Source: DASQDN01 sp963844855
GTDB lineage: Bacteria; Acidobacteriota; Terriglobia; Bryobacterales; Bryobacteraceae
Direction: 5' to 3'
DNA: 64,000 nucleotides
NCBI GenBank assembly: GCA_963844855.1
Contig: CAWJQP010000041.1
Span: 124,001 to 188,000 of the forward strand
Part shown: piece by piece, positions 17,991-26,549 of the stretch
Numbering within the stretch: the first letter of the stretch is position 1
How the letters are laid out: each line of letters opens with the position of its first letter
The notes under the pieces: model-generated
What the model saw: the letters and a program-made list of their open reading frames with translations, nothing else
The model's database searches: none
What the model was told of the DNA's origin: nothing
Position numbers and translations under genes: made by a program

Positions 17991-19549
17991 TACGGCGTTG
18001 CCGGGTTCGGATACACCTTGATGTCCGTACGGCGATTCTTGTCTCGACCTTCCGGGGTATCGTTCGTGTCGATCGGTTTGTCCGGTCCGTTGCCAACCGT
18101 ACGCAAGCGAGCTCCCGGATACCCATACTTGGTCATGAGGTAACTCTTCACTGTTTCCGCGCGCTGCTTGGAAAGTGCAACGTTGAGCTCTCGCGAGCCC
18201 GTCGAGTCTGAGTTGCCTTCAATGTCAACAACGGTGTTTTCATAGGCGCGCATGAACGTGCCGATTTCGTTCACAACCGCCCGCGAATCAGGACTCATGG
18301 TGGCGGAGCTGGTTTCGAAATAGATGGAGCGACGCTGTGTGGCAATAGGAGTCGCACCCTTCGGTGGCTCTTTGTACTCAATCGGAGCTTCCGTGGAGGC
18401 AGAAGAGAACTTACCCTCCATTCCCGCCAGGTATCGGCGATCGACACTGCCTTCCACATCCGGAACGCGCTTAGTTACGCGCAGTTCGCGGTACATGTCC
18501 TGAGCCATGCTAAGGATGTTGTTATAGTCGGAACCAGATCCCGTGCCGAAAAAAGCCTTGTTATCGGCATAATCGGAGAGTCTTACCCCCTCTAGCATCG
18601 TTTTGGCCAGATCTGCTGGAATATTGAAATCTTTGATTGTGCCGATAAGCGTGTGCGCGCGTATGGGCTGCTTCCGAATAAATTCAACGCCTTCAAGCCA
18701 GCCCTCCAGAAACTTACTGACTGTCTGCGGCGAACTTGCCGCGAATCGGTCACTCACGACCAGAATGTCAGCAATCAGTCGGTTAGCGATCCGCGTGTCA
18801 TAGATTTTATTTGAGCCCTTGCGCTTGGCCACAGCGTCGCTCATATCGGGATCCCAGGCGACCGCTGCATCGACCTTCTGTTGTGCAAACAGCGTGGCGG
18901 GTTCGATACCGTCCTTGGTGTGAACTGCCTTCGTGAAGATCTCGTTCCGCTGCTCCGTGCTCAGCCCCGAGCTCTTGAGTCCGTTCCAAAGCAGGAAATG
19001 TGATGGCGTGTACGGGGCGTAGGCGACAGTCTTGCCAGCTAAATCCTCGATGCTGTTGATTCCTTGTCTACCAATCACGCCATCGGCGCCGCGCGACCAA
19101 TCGACCATGAATACGGCGCGCGCATTAAAACCCTTCTCTTGAAGTTGCGCGTAATCCTTGGCCCAGACGTCCGACGTCGTTAGCATGACATCAACGTTAT
19201 TCGAGGCCAAGGCGGCTGTTCCTTCAGTCCAATCGTCGATAATTTTGAAGGATACCTTGAGACCCTTGTTGGCGTAGATGGAACCGGGTGCGGTATCGAG
19301 GCCACCGTTAGCGACCAATCCCCCGACGCAACCCACCCAGATGTTCACACGCACGCGTACCTGATCGGTTTCCTTATCGCCGCTAGTGGGCAATGGCTTC
19401 GAGGGATCAACCGCCGTTTTTGCAGCATCCTTTTTACTGAGCCAACTCCCAATGTTGAACACGCCGTAGCTGTTGAGGCTATAAGCCACTAGCGCGACGC
19501 CGATTAGGAAAATAAGAATCCAACCACCCTTTTCTATTCGTACGGCCAT
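17990..19549 (-). CDS. ABC substrate-binding protein fused to a C-terminal OmpA domain
   Basis: 519 residues. A hydrophobic segment at about 9-28 (GWILIFLIGVALVAYSLNSY) is an uncleaved anchor or signal. Residues about 65-370 form an NMT1/SsuA-like periplasmic binding domain (VNIWVGCVGGLVANGGLDTA, FKIIDDWTEGTAALASNNVD, GKTVAYAPYTPSHFLLWNGL). Residues about 405-515 are an OmpA/MotB-type peptidoglycan-binding domain (FETSSATMSPDSRAVVNEIG, VVDIEGNSDSTGSRELNVAL, GPDKPIDTNDTPEGRDKNRR, TDIK). Normal binding proteins of this class are about 320-350 residues and lack the OmpA part. The fusion would tether the sensor to the cell wall close to its permease. The substrate is unknown; nitrate/sulfonate-like organic anions are family guesses only. 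Confidence 0.88.
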   Translation of the reverse strand: MAVRIEKGGWILIFLIGVALVAYSLNSYGVFNIGSWLSKKDAAKTAVDPSKPLPTSGDKETDQVRVRVNIWVGCVGGLVANGGLDTAPGSIYANKGLKVSFKIIDDWTEGTAALASNNVDVMLTTSDVWAKDYAQLQEKGFNARAVFMVDWSRGADGVIGRQGINSIEDLAGKTVAYAPYTPSHFLLWNGLKSSGLSTEQRNEIFTKAVHTKDGIEPATLFAQQKVDAAVAWDPDMSDAVAKRKGSNKIYDTRIANRLIADILVVSDRFAASSPQTVSKFLEGWLEGVEFIRKQPIRAHTLIGTIKDFNIPADLAKTMLEGVRLSDYADNKAFFGTGSGSDYNNILSMAQDMYRELRVTKRVPDVEGSVDRRYLAGMEGKFSSASTEAPIEYKEPPKGATPIATQRRSIYFETSSATMSPDSRAVVNEIGTFMRAYENTVVDIEGNSDSTGSRELNVALSKQRAETVKSYLMTKYGYPGARLRTVGNGPDKPIDTNDTPEGRDKNRRTDIKVYPNPATP

Positions 19550-20679
19550 CGTCTACCTTCGCGTTTATACGCAGTCCTTCTGCCACAGGCCTTCTTGGGC
19601 GCTTGGCATAACGCCGGCTGTCATGCGGATCGCTGACGGCTTCTCATGAAGATTCAGCGTGTTGATCTCCAAGGTTGGGTTACTCTACAACTCCCTTTAA
19701 GTTAACCTGTGAGAAAGTTAACGAACGTCTACTAGTTGGACCGTTCATTCCATCACAGGGTAAGACGGGTATTCTAACGAAGTCAATCGGATAGCTGAGT
19801 TTACGGCGGGCTCACAGTCCTAAATACGCAAGGATCAACCACGAAGTTCATAATTAGCGGCGGATAATGGCATGATACGAGCTGTAAGGGGTTGGTTGGC
19901 AGTCGCGATATAGAATCCAACGATAGATATGGACGGTGCGCCGTGGAGCTGTGCGGGCTGCAACCACACGCGCGAGAAGCCGGTCCATCGTCTGGCTCGC
20001 GGCTGGAAGCGACTAGCGACTGCCCACCTTCCGATATCCCGTGCCTTTGCGCTGCCCAATCAGGCATGGCAGCCAGCTTAGACGGAGATGTCCCGATTCG
20101 TGCAGTATGATGACCCTCTTCTGTGCTGGGTTTCCGTGGTTCGCTCTTCGTGAGCGTCTACGCGTGAAATTAAACGAATGTGGCATCGTATTTGATACGA
20201 CCGCAGGCTTGAAAGAAAACCGCGGGGGAAGGACTACTCGCGGAGGAATCCGAGTTTTACGCGAGACCGACACGCGCAGCGCGATCACTGCCCGGAACGC
20301 TTGCCGACCGGAGCAACTCGCGAAAGGTGGCCAACCGTCTGGGACATTTCGTGGCTTGCCACGGCCGCCCGAGAAACAACCGATTTTCTGTTGCTTCGGG
20401 TGCGCGATGTTCCAGTCCTCGCGACAGCAAACAGCTCACAAAACCGGCAGTGTTGAGAATGCGCCTTCGGCCCACCGAAGCGGATGAAAATGGCAGCAGC
20501 GGCCGGGCGCGAAGGCCGGTGCAACACTGGAATCTATTCCGAGGCAGTGTTTGGCCCGAGGATACATGGAAGAACCGATAATTGGGCACGAAGACCTGCC
20601 GAGCAGGGGTACGTAGCCCGCGAGCGTGACTATCGTATTGAGTCGTCCTCCCCCGGTCCGCCGTATAAAGGAGGGAACG
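19550..20679. other. Non-coding stretch: ABC operon promoter side and IS110 upstream region
   Basis: No supportable gene in 1.1 kb. Two direct repeats AAGTTAAC (19699-19706 and 19715-19722, 16-base period) lie upstream of the leftward ABC operon and could be an operator. Nearer the IS110 gene are stem-loops: TCGTAT-TTG-ATACGA at 20186-20200, and AACACTG/CAGTGTT at 20523-20529/20545-20551 with an inner GAAT/ATTC pair. The latter may belong to a bridge-RNA-like transcript of the IS110 element. Confidence 0.4.
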
Positions 20680-21939
20680 ATGGAATCGGTTCATGGCACA
20701 GTCGCGGGACTGGATGTCCACAAGAAGACAGTGGTAGTTGTGGTGCTGCAGAGCGACCACTCTGACGAGGATCATGCTGCGGGCGTATTTGGTACGACGC
20801 GGTACGGGCTAAACGAGTTAATCGCGTTCCTTCGGCAACATGGAGTGACGCACGCGGCGATGGAATCGACGGCCCAGTATTGGCGGCCTGTGTGGATGGC
20901 ACTTGAGGGCCAGTTCACGGTAACTCTGGCACAGGCGCGTTCGACACGCGCACCGCGCGGGCGTAAGTGGGACAAGGCCGATGCGCAGCGGATTGCAAAA
21001 CGACTGTTGTCGGGTGATCTTACGGTCAGCTACGTGCCTCCGTCGGAGCAACGCGACTGGCGATTACTAAGCCGTACACAGGTTGCAATGCATGAATCAG
21101 TCGTCCGAGTGCGGAACCAGGTCGAGGTACTGCTCGAACAAGCGCAGATCAAGCTCTCCTCGGTTGTCACAGACATTTTGGGCAAGAGCGGGCGACGCAT
21201 GTTGGACGCGCTGGTGGGCGGCGTCAGTGACCCTGTCGAATTGGCGAGACTGGGCGACCGGCGGCTGCATGCCAGCAAAGAGCAACTCGCTGATGCGTTG
21301 AGCGGTCATTTGACCGAGGCGCAGCGTATCGTCTTGAAACTGTACCTGGAGCAAATAGACCTGATCGAACGGCACATGGCCGAAATCGATGAGAGTCTGG
21401 CACAGGCTCTGGTACCGCATCAGGATGCAATCGAGCGCCTATGCGAAATTCCCGGCATTGGTGTTCGAACGGCACAGCACATCGTGGCCGAAACGGGACC
21501 ACGAGCCGAAGTATTTGATTCAGCCGGCAAACTAGCCTCGTGGGCCGGCATGTGCCCCGGCCAGCAGGAGAGTGCAGGTGTTTCCGTCAGCAGCCGTTCG
21601 GCAAAAGGGAACTGGATGCTTAGACGCACGCTATGCCAAACAGCATGGGCAGCGATCGCCACGAAAGGCAGTGAGGCCCAGCGTCGCTTTCATCGCTGGC
21701 GTCCTCGGCTGGGAACGCAAAAGGCTGCCTGGGCGATCGCGCATTACCAGATACGCATCGTATGGAAAGTTCTCCACGATGCCGTTCGATACCGCAGTCC
21801 CGATACGGAAGTCATGGCTCAGCGTGCGTTGCTTGCACGAGCGAAGCGTGCCATCAATGACCTTCGCAGGCTGGGCTATGCGGTCTCCATCACACCCCCC
21901 GAAACACAAACGGCTGGCGCCCTCGGCCTGCCAGGTTGA
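20680..21939 (+). CDS. IS110-family transposase (DEDD recombinase)
   Basis: About 419 residues from the ATG at 20680, chosen because AAAGGAGGG lies just upstream. The N-terminal RuvC-like domain starts VAGLDVHKKTVVVVVL (first Asp of DEDD) and has ESTAQYWRPVWMAL (Glu) and KWDKADAQRIAKRLLSGDL (the 'D-x-x-D/K-A' region). The C-terminal Tnp20 domain contains LCEIPGIGVRTAQHIVAETG, LASWAGMCPGQQESAGVSVS and the Ser-rich segment SRSAKGNWMLRRTLCQTAW with the catalytic serine. The gene is intact. IS110 enzymes integrate without inverted repeats and are guided by an element-encoded structured RNA, so the element ends cannot be fixed by eye. Confidence 0.93.
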   Translation: MESVHGTVAGLDVHKKTVVVVVLQSDHSDEDHAAGVFGTTRYGLNELIAFLRQHGVTHAAMESTAQYWRPVWMALEGQFTVTLAQARSTRAPRGRKWDKADAQRIAKRLLSGDLTVSYVPPSEQRDWRLLSRTQVAMHESVVRVRNQVEVLLEQAQIKLSSVVTDILGKSGRRMLDALVGGVSDPVELARLGDRRLHASKEQLADALSGHLTEAQRIVLKLYLEQIDLIERHMAEIDESLAQALVPHQDAIERLCEIPGIGVRTAQHIVAETGPRAEVFDSAGKLASWAGMCPGQQESAGVSVSSRSAKGNWMLRRTLCQTAWAAIATKGSEAQRRFHRWRPRLGTQKAAWAIAHYQIRIVWKVLHDAVRYRSPDTEVMAQRALLARAKRAINDLRRLGYAVSITPPETQTAGALGLPG

Positions 21940-22042
21940 TTTTCGAGCGTGTTGCATATACTCACAGCGAAAGGCGGCCAGATACAATGGAGATGGACCC
22001 TCATTAACAGTCTGAGAAAGACTCCTTGCCAAAACAGGGTCA

Positions 22043-22086
22043 GAAGCGAAGACGACTTAGCTTCTTCCATCATCGGGGACGGCCCC
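22043..22086 (+). promoter_or_regulatory. Guanidine-II (mini-ykkC) riboswitch
   Basis: Two stem-loops with ACGR tetraloops stand in tandem. The first is GAAGCGAAG-ACGA-CTTAGCTTC (22043-22064, one G-A mismatch). The second is GGGG-ACGG-CCCC (22075-22086). The spacer is ten bases. AAAAGGAG follows about ten bases downstream, 8-12 bases before the gdx start. Paired ACGR hairpins directly upstream of an SMR/Gdx gene are the definition of the guanidine-II class. Guanidinium binding lets the two loops kiss and frees the ribosome-binding site. Confidence 0.88.
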
Positions 22087-22114
22087 AAACCAATGCGAAA
22101 AGGAGTTTAAAGCA

Positions 22115-22435
22115 ATGGCTTGGGTCATTCTTGTTGTCGCCGGAATACTGGAAATCGTATGGGCTGTGGGCCTCAAATATACGGAAGGCTTCACCCGCCT
22201 TTGGCCCAGTGTTGCGACCGTTTCAGCCATGGCGGTCAGTTTGGCATTGCTGGGACTAGCAGCGCGAACGTTGCCCTTGGGTACAGCCTATGCAATGTGG
22301 ACAGGGATCGGCACAGTGGGGACCGTGTTCGTCAGTATGTGGCTCTTTGGCGAATCCGCTTCGTTCGTTCGCTTGGTCTGTGTCTTCATGATCGTTTCGG
22401 GCATCATCGGTCTGAAGCTAGTCACGTCGCATTGA
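22115..22435 (+). CDS. gdx: SMR-family guanidinium exporter (Gdx/SugE type)
   Basis: 106 residues and four transmembrane helices. MAWVILVVAGILEIVWAVGL contains the essential Glu of helix 1 (G-I-L-E-I-x-W), and the SugE-type WAVGLKYTEGFTRLWPSVAT follows. Helix 3 has LPLGTAYAMWTGIGTVGTVF, which is the Gdx rather than the EmrE pattern, and the C-terminus is the usual short tail. Such proteins work as dual-topology homodimers, exchanging guanidinium for protons. The riboswitch immediately upstream supports guanidinium rather than drugs as the substrate. The gene is a single-gene unit; the IS110 element ends close to its promoter side, so upstream promoter sequence may have been altered by insertion. 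Confidence 0.93.
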   Translation: MAWVILVVAGILEIVWAVGLKYTEGFTRLWPSVATVSAMAVSLALLGLAARTLPLGTAYAMWTGIGTVGTVFVSMWLFGESASFVRLVCVFMIVSGIIGLKLVTSH

Positions 22436-22944
22436 ACAGGATAGGCGTATCGGCCCGAAGCATACTCCGAGAGTATGGCATAGCGTCCAATAAAGCTCCC
22501 GGCACACAACAAACACCGGGGCGGAGAACTTGGCGAATGTAATCACCCGGCTCATCCTGCTTCTGCTAGGTTTCAACACTTCCCGCGGGATGTGTTCAGG
22601 AATGCCGCCTCACCTTCAGCCATGTAGCGCGAAATGTTAACATTTCGCATGGGAAGCTGTCCTTGGCCTGACGTTCCTTTTAAACCGATCCCCTGATATT
22701 GTTAAACGCTCATTCCGGTAGCCGGAGTTGAATGGCTGAATACGGCCTTACATCAAACCTGCCCTACGAACTCACACTTCGGTCAGCGGCAATCAACCGG
22801 TAGTTGTTGCACCGCAGGTTGTGCGACTTCATGGCGGATGAGCCTCCATCCGGATCTGCCGAAGGAGGCTCATTGCCCAAAACAGTTGACATCGGCCCCC
22901 CGACCGCAGCAAACTGTCCTCTAATCCGTTGTAAAGGAGGCGTT
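22436..22944. other. Gene-free stretch with a hairpin
   Basis: About 500 bases between gdx and the next PEP-CTERM gene. A ten-base perfect stem ATGAGCCTCC/GGAGGCTCAT (22838-22847/22864-22873) lies about 70 bases before the GTG start; it has no T-run, so it is more likely a leader structure than a terminator. No promoter boxes stand out. Confidence 0.45.
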
Positions 22945-23769
22945 GTGTCTGCCAGAAGTGCTGTTTTAACTGCCCTGCTCATCGCTGGCCTGGTGGTAAG
23001 CGCTCCCAGCGTAACCGCAGAAACAATCAGACTGACCGAAGTCGGAACTCCAACTTGGACGCCGGTCGATTTCCACATATTTACAGCACCCGTTGGGACT
23101 GCCGCGACCGGCTATGTCGAAATCGACCAGACCCTGGCCAGCCTGCTGCCGCTCCCTGAGCATGCGTCCCATCCCGACCTCGGCATCGGCCCGGGCACGC
23201 CGCACAATCCGCCGTACGATCAGGAACTGGCTAACGGCGTGGGCAACGCAGGGTTGGTGGATCAGTCAGTATTCCTGCCCAGCGAGTTCTCGAATGGTAT
23301 GGGTGTTTACGTGGTTTTTATGGTGGTCCCGCGGGCCGGCGCTCCCACAGGATCCTCGCCGGACTTTGCGTCGGGCCCCATCATCCCGAACAGTCTGTTT
23401 CCGATGCAATCCTCCGCGGAAACGCATCGGAACGGAACGCTCTTCAGTGCGCCGTTCGGGTTTACCGTGCCGCCGCTGGATGCGATCAACCCGCCCTTTC
23501 CAGTCGAAGGCCACAGTCATTTTCCACTGTTCTTTATCGAGAACTTCGACTCGGCTTTGCAACCCCAACTCGGCCCGGCTGGCAATTACGAGCTGATGGT
23601 TACGTTGACCGACACAGCGGGCAATGGGTGGCAAGCGACGGTTCCATACCAGGTGGTCCCGGAACCACAAACCGCGGTTACCCTCGGGTTGGGGTTGCTG
23701 GCGTGCGTCGTTGGCGCCAGGCGCTACCGTAGAAACTTGCCGATTGTTGAAACAACGCCACAGCGTTAA
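22945..23769 (+). CDS. PEP-CTERM sorting domain protein
   Basis: About 274 residues from a GTG at 22945, preferred over an ATG at 22804 because AAAGGAGG sits six bases upstream and a clean signal peptide follows (SARSAVLTALLIAGLVVSAP). The body has no named domain; it is rich in Pro/His/Asn (HASHPDLGIGPGTPHNPPYD, NPPFPVEGHSHFPLFFIENF). The C-terminus is the PEP-CTERM signal: VPEPQTAVTLGLGLLACVVG followed by ARRYRR. It is predicted to be exported, cleaved by an exosortase encoded elsewhere and released with the EPS. It is the second such protein in the window and is unrelated in body sequence to that at 1130-2029. Confidence 0.87.
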   Translation: MSARSAVLTALLIAGLVVSAPSVTAETIRLTEVGTPTWTPVDFHIFTAPVGTAATGYVEIDQTLASLLPLPEHASHPDLGIGPGTPHNPPYDQELANGVGNAGLVDQSVFLPSEFSNGMGVYVVFMVVPRAGAPTGSSPDFASGPIIPNSLFPMQSSAETHRNGTLFSAPFGFTVPPLDAINPPFPVEGHSHFPLFFIENFDSALQPQLGPAGNYELMVTLTDTAGNGWQATVPYQVVPEPQTAVTLGLGLLACVVGARRYRRNLPIVETTPQR

Positions 23770-23852
23770 ACCGGCGAGGCAGAGAAGTTAAACAGAATAG
23801 GAAGTCTGTTTTAGCGTGCCCTCCAGCGCCCTGCATGCGCAACAATAGAAAC

Positions 23853-24059
23853 ATGGAGCAAGCGATTACCAGGGATCCTGACGTGATGCATGGCACGCCG
23901 GTGTTCCGTGGGACCCGTGTGCCCGTTCAAACGTTATTTGAGTATCTCGAAGGTGGCGATACGCTTGAGAACTTCCTCGAGGGATTCCCAACTGTGAGCC
24001 GCGAACTCGCAATTCAAGCCTTGGAAGAAGCGAAGCACTTGCTCCTTGCGCGCATCTGA
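23853..24059 (+). CDS. DUF433 antitoxin-like protein
   Basis: 68 residues from ATG 23853; an in-frame ATG at 23835 is possible. The sequence ITRDPDVMHGTPVFRGTRVP then VQTLFEYLEGGDTLENFLEG is the DUF433 signature, a small HTH-like fold, and it ends in ELAIQALEEAKHLLLARI. DUF433 proteins are usually the first gene of a pair with a DUF5615 PIN-like protein and are taken to be the antitoxin. Here the TGA overlaps the ATG of the partner (ATG begins at the A of TGA, 24059). Confidence 0.88.
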   Translation: MEQAITRDPDVMHGTPVFRGTRVPVQTLFEYLEGGDTLENFLEGFPTVSRELAIQALEEAKHLLLARI

Positions 24060-24382
24060 TGCGCATTTTATTGGACGAGTGCGTTGATGAGCGTCTACGC
24101 CATTTCTTTCATGAACACGACTGTCAAACGACCCGTTTTGCCGGATTTGCTGGCCTTAAGAATGGAGCTCTCTTAATAGCCGCTGAAGCAGCGGGATTTG
24201 AGGTCATCGTGACAGTAGATCAACATATCCCTGACCAACAGAGCATGGCACACCGACAGATCTCATTAGTGATCCTGTGCGGTCAAACCAATCGCCTGCA
24301 GGATCTGAAGTTGCTTGTCCCTGCGACGCTTGAGGCACTCGCTTCCATTAATCAAGGGCAAGTGATTAGCGTTAAGGGATAA
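24059..24382 (+). CDS. DUF5615 PIN-like toxin candidate
   Basis: 107 residues. MRILLDECVDERLRHFFHEH starts with the 'I-L-L-D-E-c-v/l' strand typical of DUF5615, a Mut7-C/PIN-like fold with acidic catalytic residues. It continues FEVIVTVDQHIPDQQ, which holds the next conserved Asp (T-x-D-x-x-x-x-x-Q), and ISLVILCGQTNRLQDLKLLV. By analogy it is an RNase-type toxin kept in check by the DUF433 protein with which it is translationally coupled. Activity is family inference. The pair is intact although surrounded by insertion sequences and pseudogenes. Confidence 0.85.
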   Translation: MRILLDECVDERLRHFFHEHDCQTTRFAGFAGLKNGALLIAAEAAGFEVIVTVDQHIPDQQSMAHRQISLVILCGQTNRLQDLKLLVPATLEALASINQGQVISVKG

Positions 24383-24510
24383 GCGCACCCCTCTCGACTG
24401 TTGACCCAATTCGGTTCAATGCTGGCAGCTCGAAACGGGGAATGGCAACTCGAAATGAGAAATAAGGCACGTTTTGGGCTGTTTCGTAACGGGCGGTATG
24501 CTTATGCTTC

Positions 24511-25476
24511 ATGCCCGACGGGAAGATCAAAGCTGCGTTCATCGAACCCATGCTCCTTCTGCGCACTGAGAAGCTGCCGGAGGGGCCTGATGTCGTCTAT
24601 GAGCTGAAGCTCGACGGCTATCGCGCCCTTGCCATAAAGAACGGAGGGAAAGTCCATCTCCGCTCTAGAAATGACAACGATTTCGTAGCGCGCTATCCCG
24701 GCATCGCCAAAGCCTTGGCGCCGATGCCCGATAACTCGGTCCTTGATGGCGAAGTCGTCGCGATTGATGAACATGGCAGGCCGTCCTTCAATATGCTTCA
24801 GAACTATGGTTCCGCGGGCGCACCGCTGCATTTCTTCATTTTTGATCTGCTGATCCTGCGGGGGCGCGACATAATGCGAGAGTCGCTGATGAAGCGGCGG
24901 GAACTGATAGAGGAGCACGTGCTGCCAAAGTTAGCCGAGCCAATCCGGTACTCTCCCGTTCTAGATGGAAGCCTGAGCGGTCTGATCCAATCCGTCAAGG
25001 AGCAAGGTCTTGAAGGACTCGTTTCGAAACGCCGCGACAGCAAGTACGAGCCGGGCCTGCGGTCGGGTGCATGGATGAAGATGCGTGTCAATCGAGGTCA
25101 GGAACTGATCATCGCGGGATACACGCCGTCTCCGAAGAATTTTGATGCACTGATCATTGGATATTACGAAGGAAGCAAGTTGATGTACGCCGCCCGGACG
25201 CGGAATGGCTTCACGCCAGCATTGCGGGTGGAACTATTCAAGAAGATCAAACCTTTGGAGATTAACCGATGTCCGTTCGCCAACCTGCCCGAGAAGAAAG
25301 CCGGGCGATGGGGTGCAGGGTTGACTGCGGCAAAGATGGCAGAATGCAGGTGGTTGAAGCCCCAACTCGTGGGTCAGTTCGAGTTCGTAGAATGGACGGC
25401 TGACGCTCATCTTCGGCATAGCCGCTTTGTTGCGCTACGGCAAGACAAGAAAGCCAAAGACGTAACGCGGGAATAA
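24511..25476 (+). CDS. ATP-dependent DNA ligase, LigD ligase-domain type
   Basis: 321 residues. The nucleotidyl-transfer motif is YELKLDGYRALAIK (Lys takes the AMP). Further ligase motifs are LHFFIFDLLILRGRD and GLEGLVSKRRDSKYEPGLRS with WMKMRVNRGQELIIAGYTP. The C-terminal OB-fold region ends with WLKPQLVGQFEFVEWTADAH LRHSRF (two parts), the usual LigD ending. The polymerase and 3'-phosphoesterase domains of full LigD are absent, so this is the stand-alone ligase form often found near Ku genes; no Ku is seen in the window. It would seal nicks or double-strand breaks using ATP. Confidence 0.92.
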   Translation: MPDGKIKAAFIEPMLLLRTEKLPEGPDVVYELKLDGYRALAIKNGGKVHLRSRNDNDFVARYPGIAKALAPMPDNSVLDGEVVAIDEHGRPSFNMLQNYGSAGAPLHFFIFDLLILRGRDIMRESLMKRRELIEEHVLPKLAEPIRYSPVLDGSLSGLIQSVKEQGLEGLVSKRRDSKYEPGLRSGAWMKMRVNRGQELIIAGYTPSPKNFDALIIGYYEGSKLMYAARTRNGFTPALRVELFKKIKPLEINRCPFANLPEKKAGRWGAGLTAAKMAECRWLKPQLVGQFEFVEWTADAHLRHSRFVALRQDKKAKDVTRE

Positions 25477-25582
25477 GAAAGTAATGAGGACCACCTGCGA
25501 CATCCCTCCGTCTGATTAGTATGAGTCCGGCCCCGACTATAGGGTGCATCGCACCGAGATTGTTATGGGAAATCGGGCTTGG

Positions 25583-25682
25583 TTATTCCTTGACCTGTTC
25601 CGCTATAGCGCGCAACTCCTCCACATGGCGCAGAAATGCCGACCGGCCGGGGCGGGTCAGGCGATAGCGGGTCTGCGGGCGC
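25583..25682 (-). pseudogene. C-terminal remnant of a winged-helix regulator
   Basis: About 32 codons in one frame read RPQTRYRLTRPGRSAFLRH then VEELRAIAEQVKE and a stop (TAA at 25583-25585). This is the wing and last helix of a MarR/PadR-like 'winged helix DNA-binding' protein ('R-Y-x-L-T-x-x-G-R-x-A-F-x-x-h'). The rest is replaced by the truncated IS66 transposase at the junction near 25682, so insertion or later deletion destroyed the gene. Confidence 0.55.
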
Positions 25683-26478
25683 CGGGCCGACCATATTGCC
25701 ACAAGTACGCCTGATGATCGGCGCCTCGGTTGTCATGCATCTGCACCGGCACGACGGTTTCATCGGCCTGCAGATAGCTCGCCCCCAGCAGATCTTTGCG
25801 CATCACTCCCACTACAGGTCGAAGTAATTCGCCGATCCGCATCACCCAGCCCGTGAGCGTTGCGCGGCTGATCTCCAGACCCGCCTCGCGCTGCAGCATC
25901 GCTTCCTGACGATAGAGCGGCAGATGATCGCAATACTTGGCGACGACCGTTTCCACCACCACACGGTCGCTGGCGATCCCTTTTTCCACAATGCGCGGTG
26001 CAAGCTCGGCCATCACCACGCCACTGGTTTTGCATTGCCGGCAGTCGCGTTTCTCGCGCTTGACCACACGCACGAAGAAGCGTACCGGCTCCATGTCCAA
26101 GTGCTCGCTTTCGTCGTAGCCGATCAATGTCGTCTCGCCGCCGCATTGCTGGCACGTACGATCCTTACAGGCAACCACTTGTTCGACGCGCGGCAGATGA
26201 TCGGGAAGAACCTGACGTCCAGGATGCGGTTTGCGCTCCCGCTCGCGCGCTGCTAGTAGAGGCTCGCGCCTGGTTTCGGCCTCTACTTCTTCGCCCGTCA
26301 CGCCTGGCTCCTCGTCGAGCAATTCCAACTGCAAGGCGTTCAGGGTTTCGCTTTTGTGACCGTATCTTTTGATGCGTTCCAGTCGCAGTTCTTCGGTGAG
26401 CGCTTGAATCTTCAGGCGAGCCCATTGCAGTTCCTGTTCCAGCATGACAACGTGCTGTTGGAGATTGGCGCTGTTCAC
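25657..26478 (-). pseudogene. IS66 transposase (TnpC), C-terminally truncated
   Basis: About 273 residues from a GTG at 26478; the frame is open further upstream but without a start site. An N-terminal coiled coil (LQQHVVMLEQELQWARLKIQ ALTEEL) is followed by the IS66 basic region (IKRYGHKSET), a zinc-binding region (CKDRTCQQCGG, then KRDCRQCKT) and the start of the DDE domain (GASYLQADETVVPVQ, first Asp). After HQAYLWQYGRPGA the frame runs into foreign DNA and ends ARRPAIA. The remaining DDE domain, with the second Asp and Glu, is absent, so it is inactive. Confidence 0.88.
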
Positions 26479-26549
26479 GGGAAACCCAATTATAAAAGCA
26501 AAAAGCGGCCGATACAATCGATACGTCAACATTTCTAAGCAGAAATGTT

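Noticed and set aside
17520..18143. A His/Arg-rich 207-codon plus-strand frame
   Set aside because: Antisense to the ABC permease and binding-protein genes, which are well supported.
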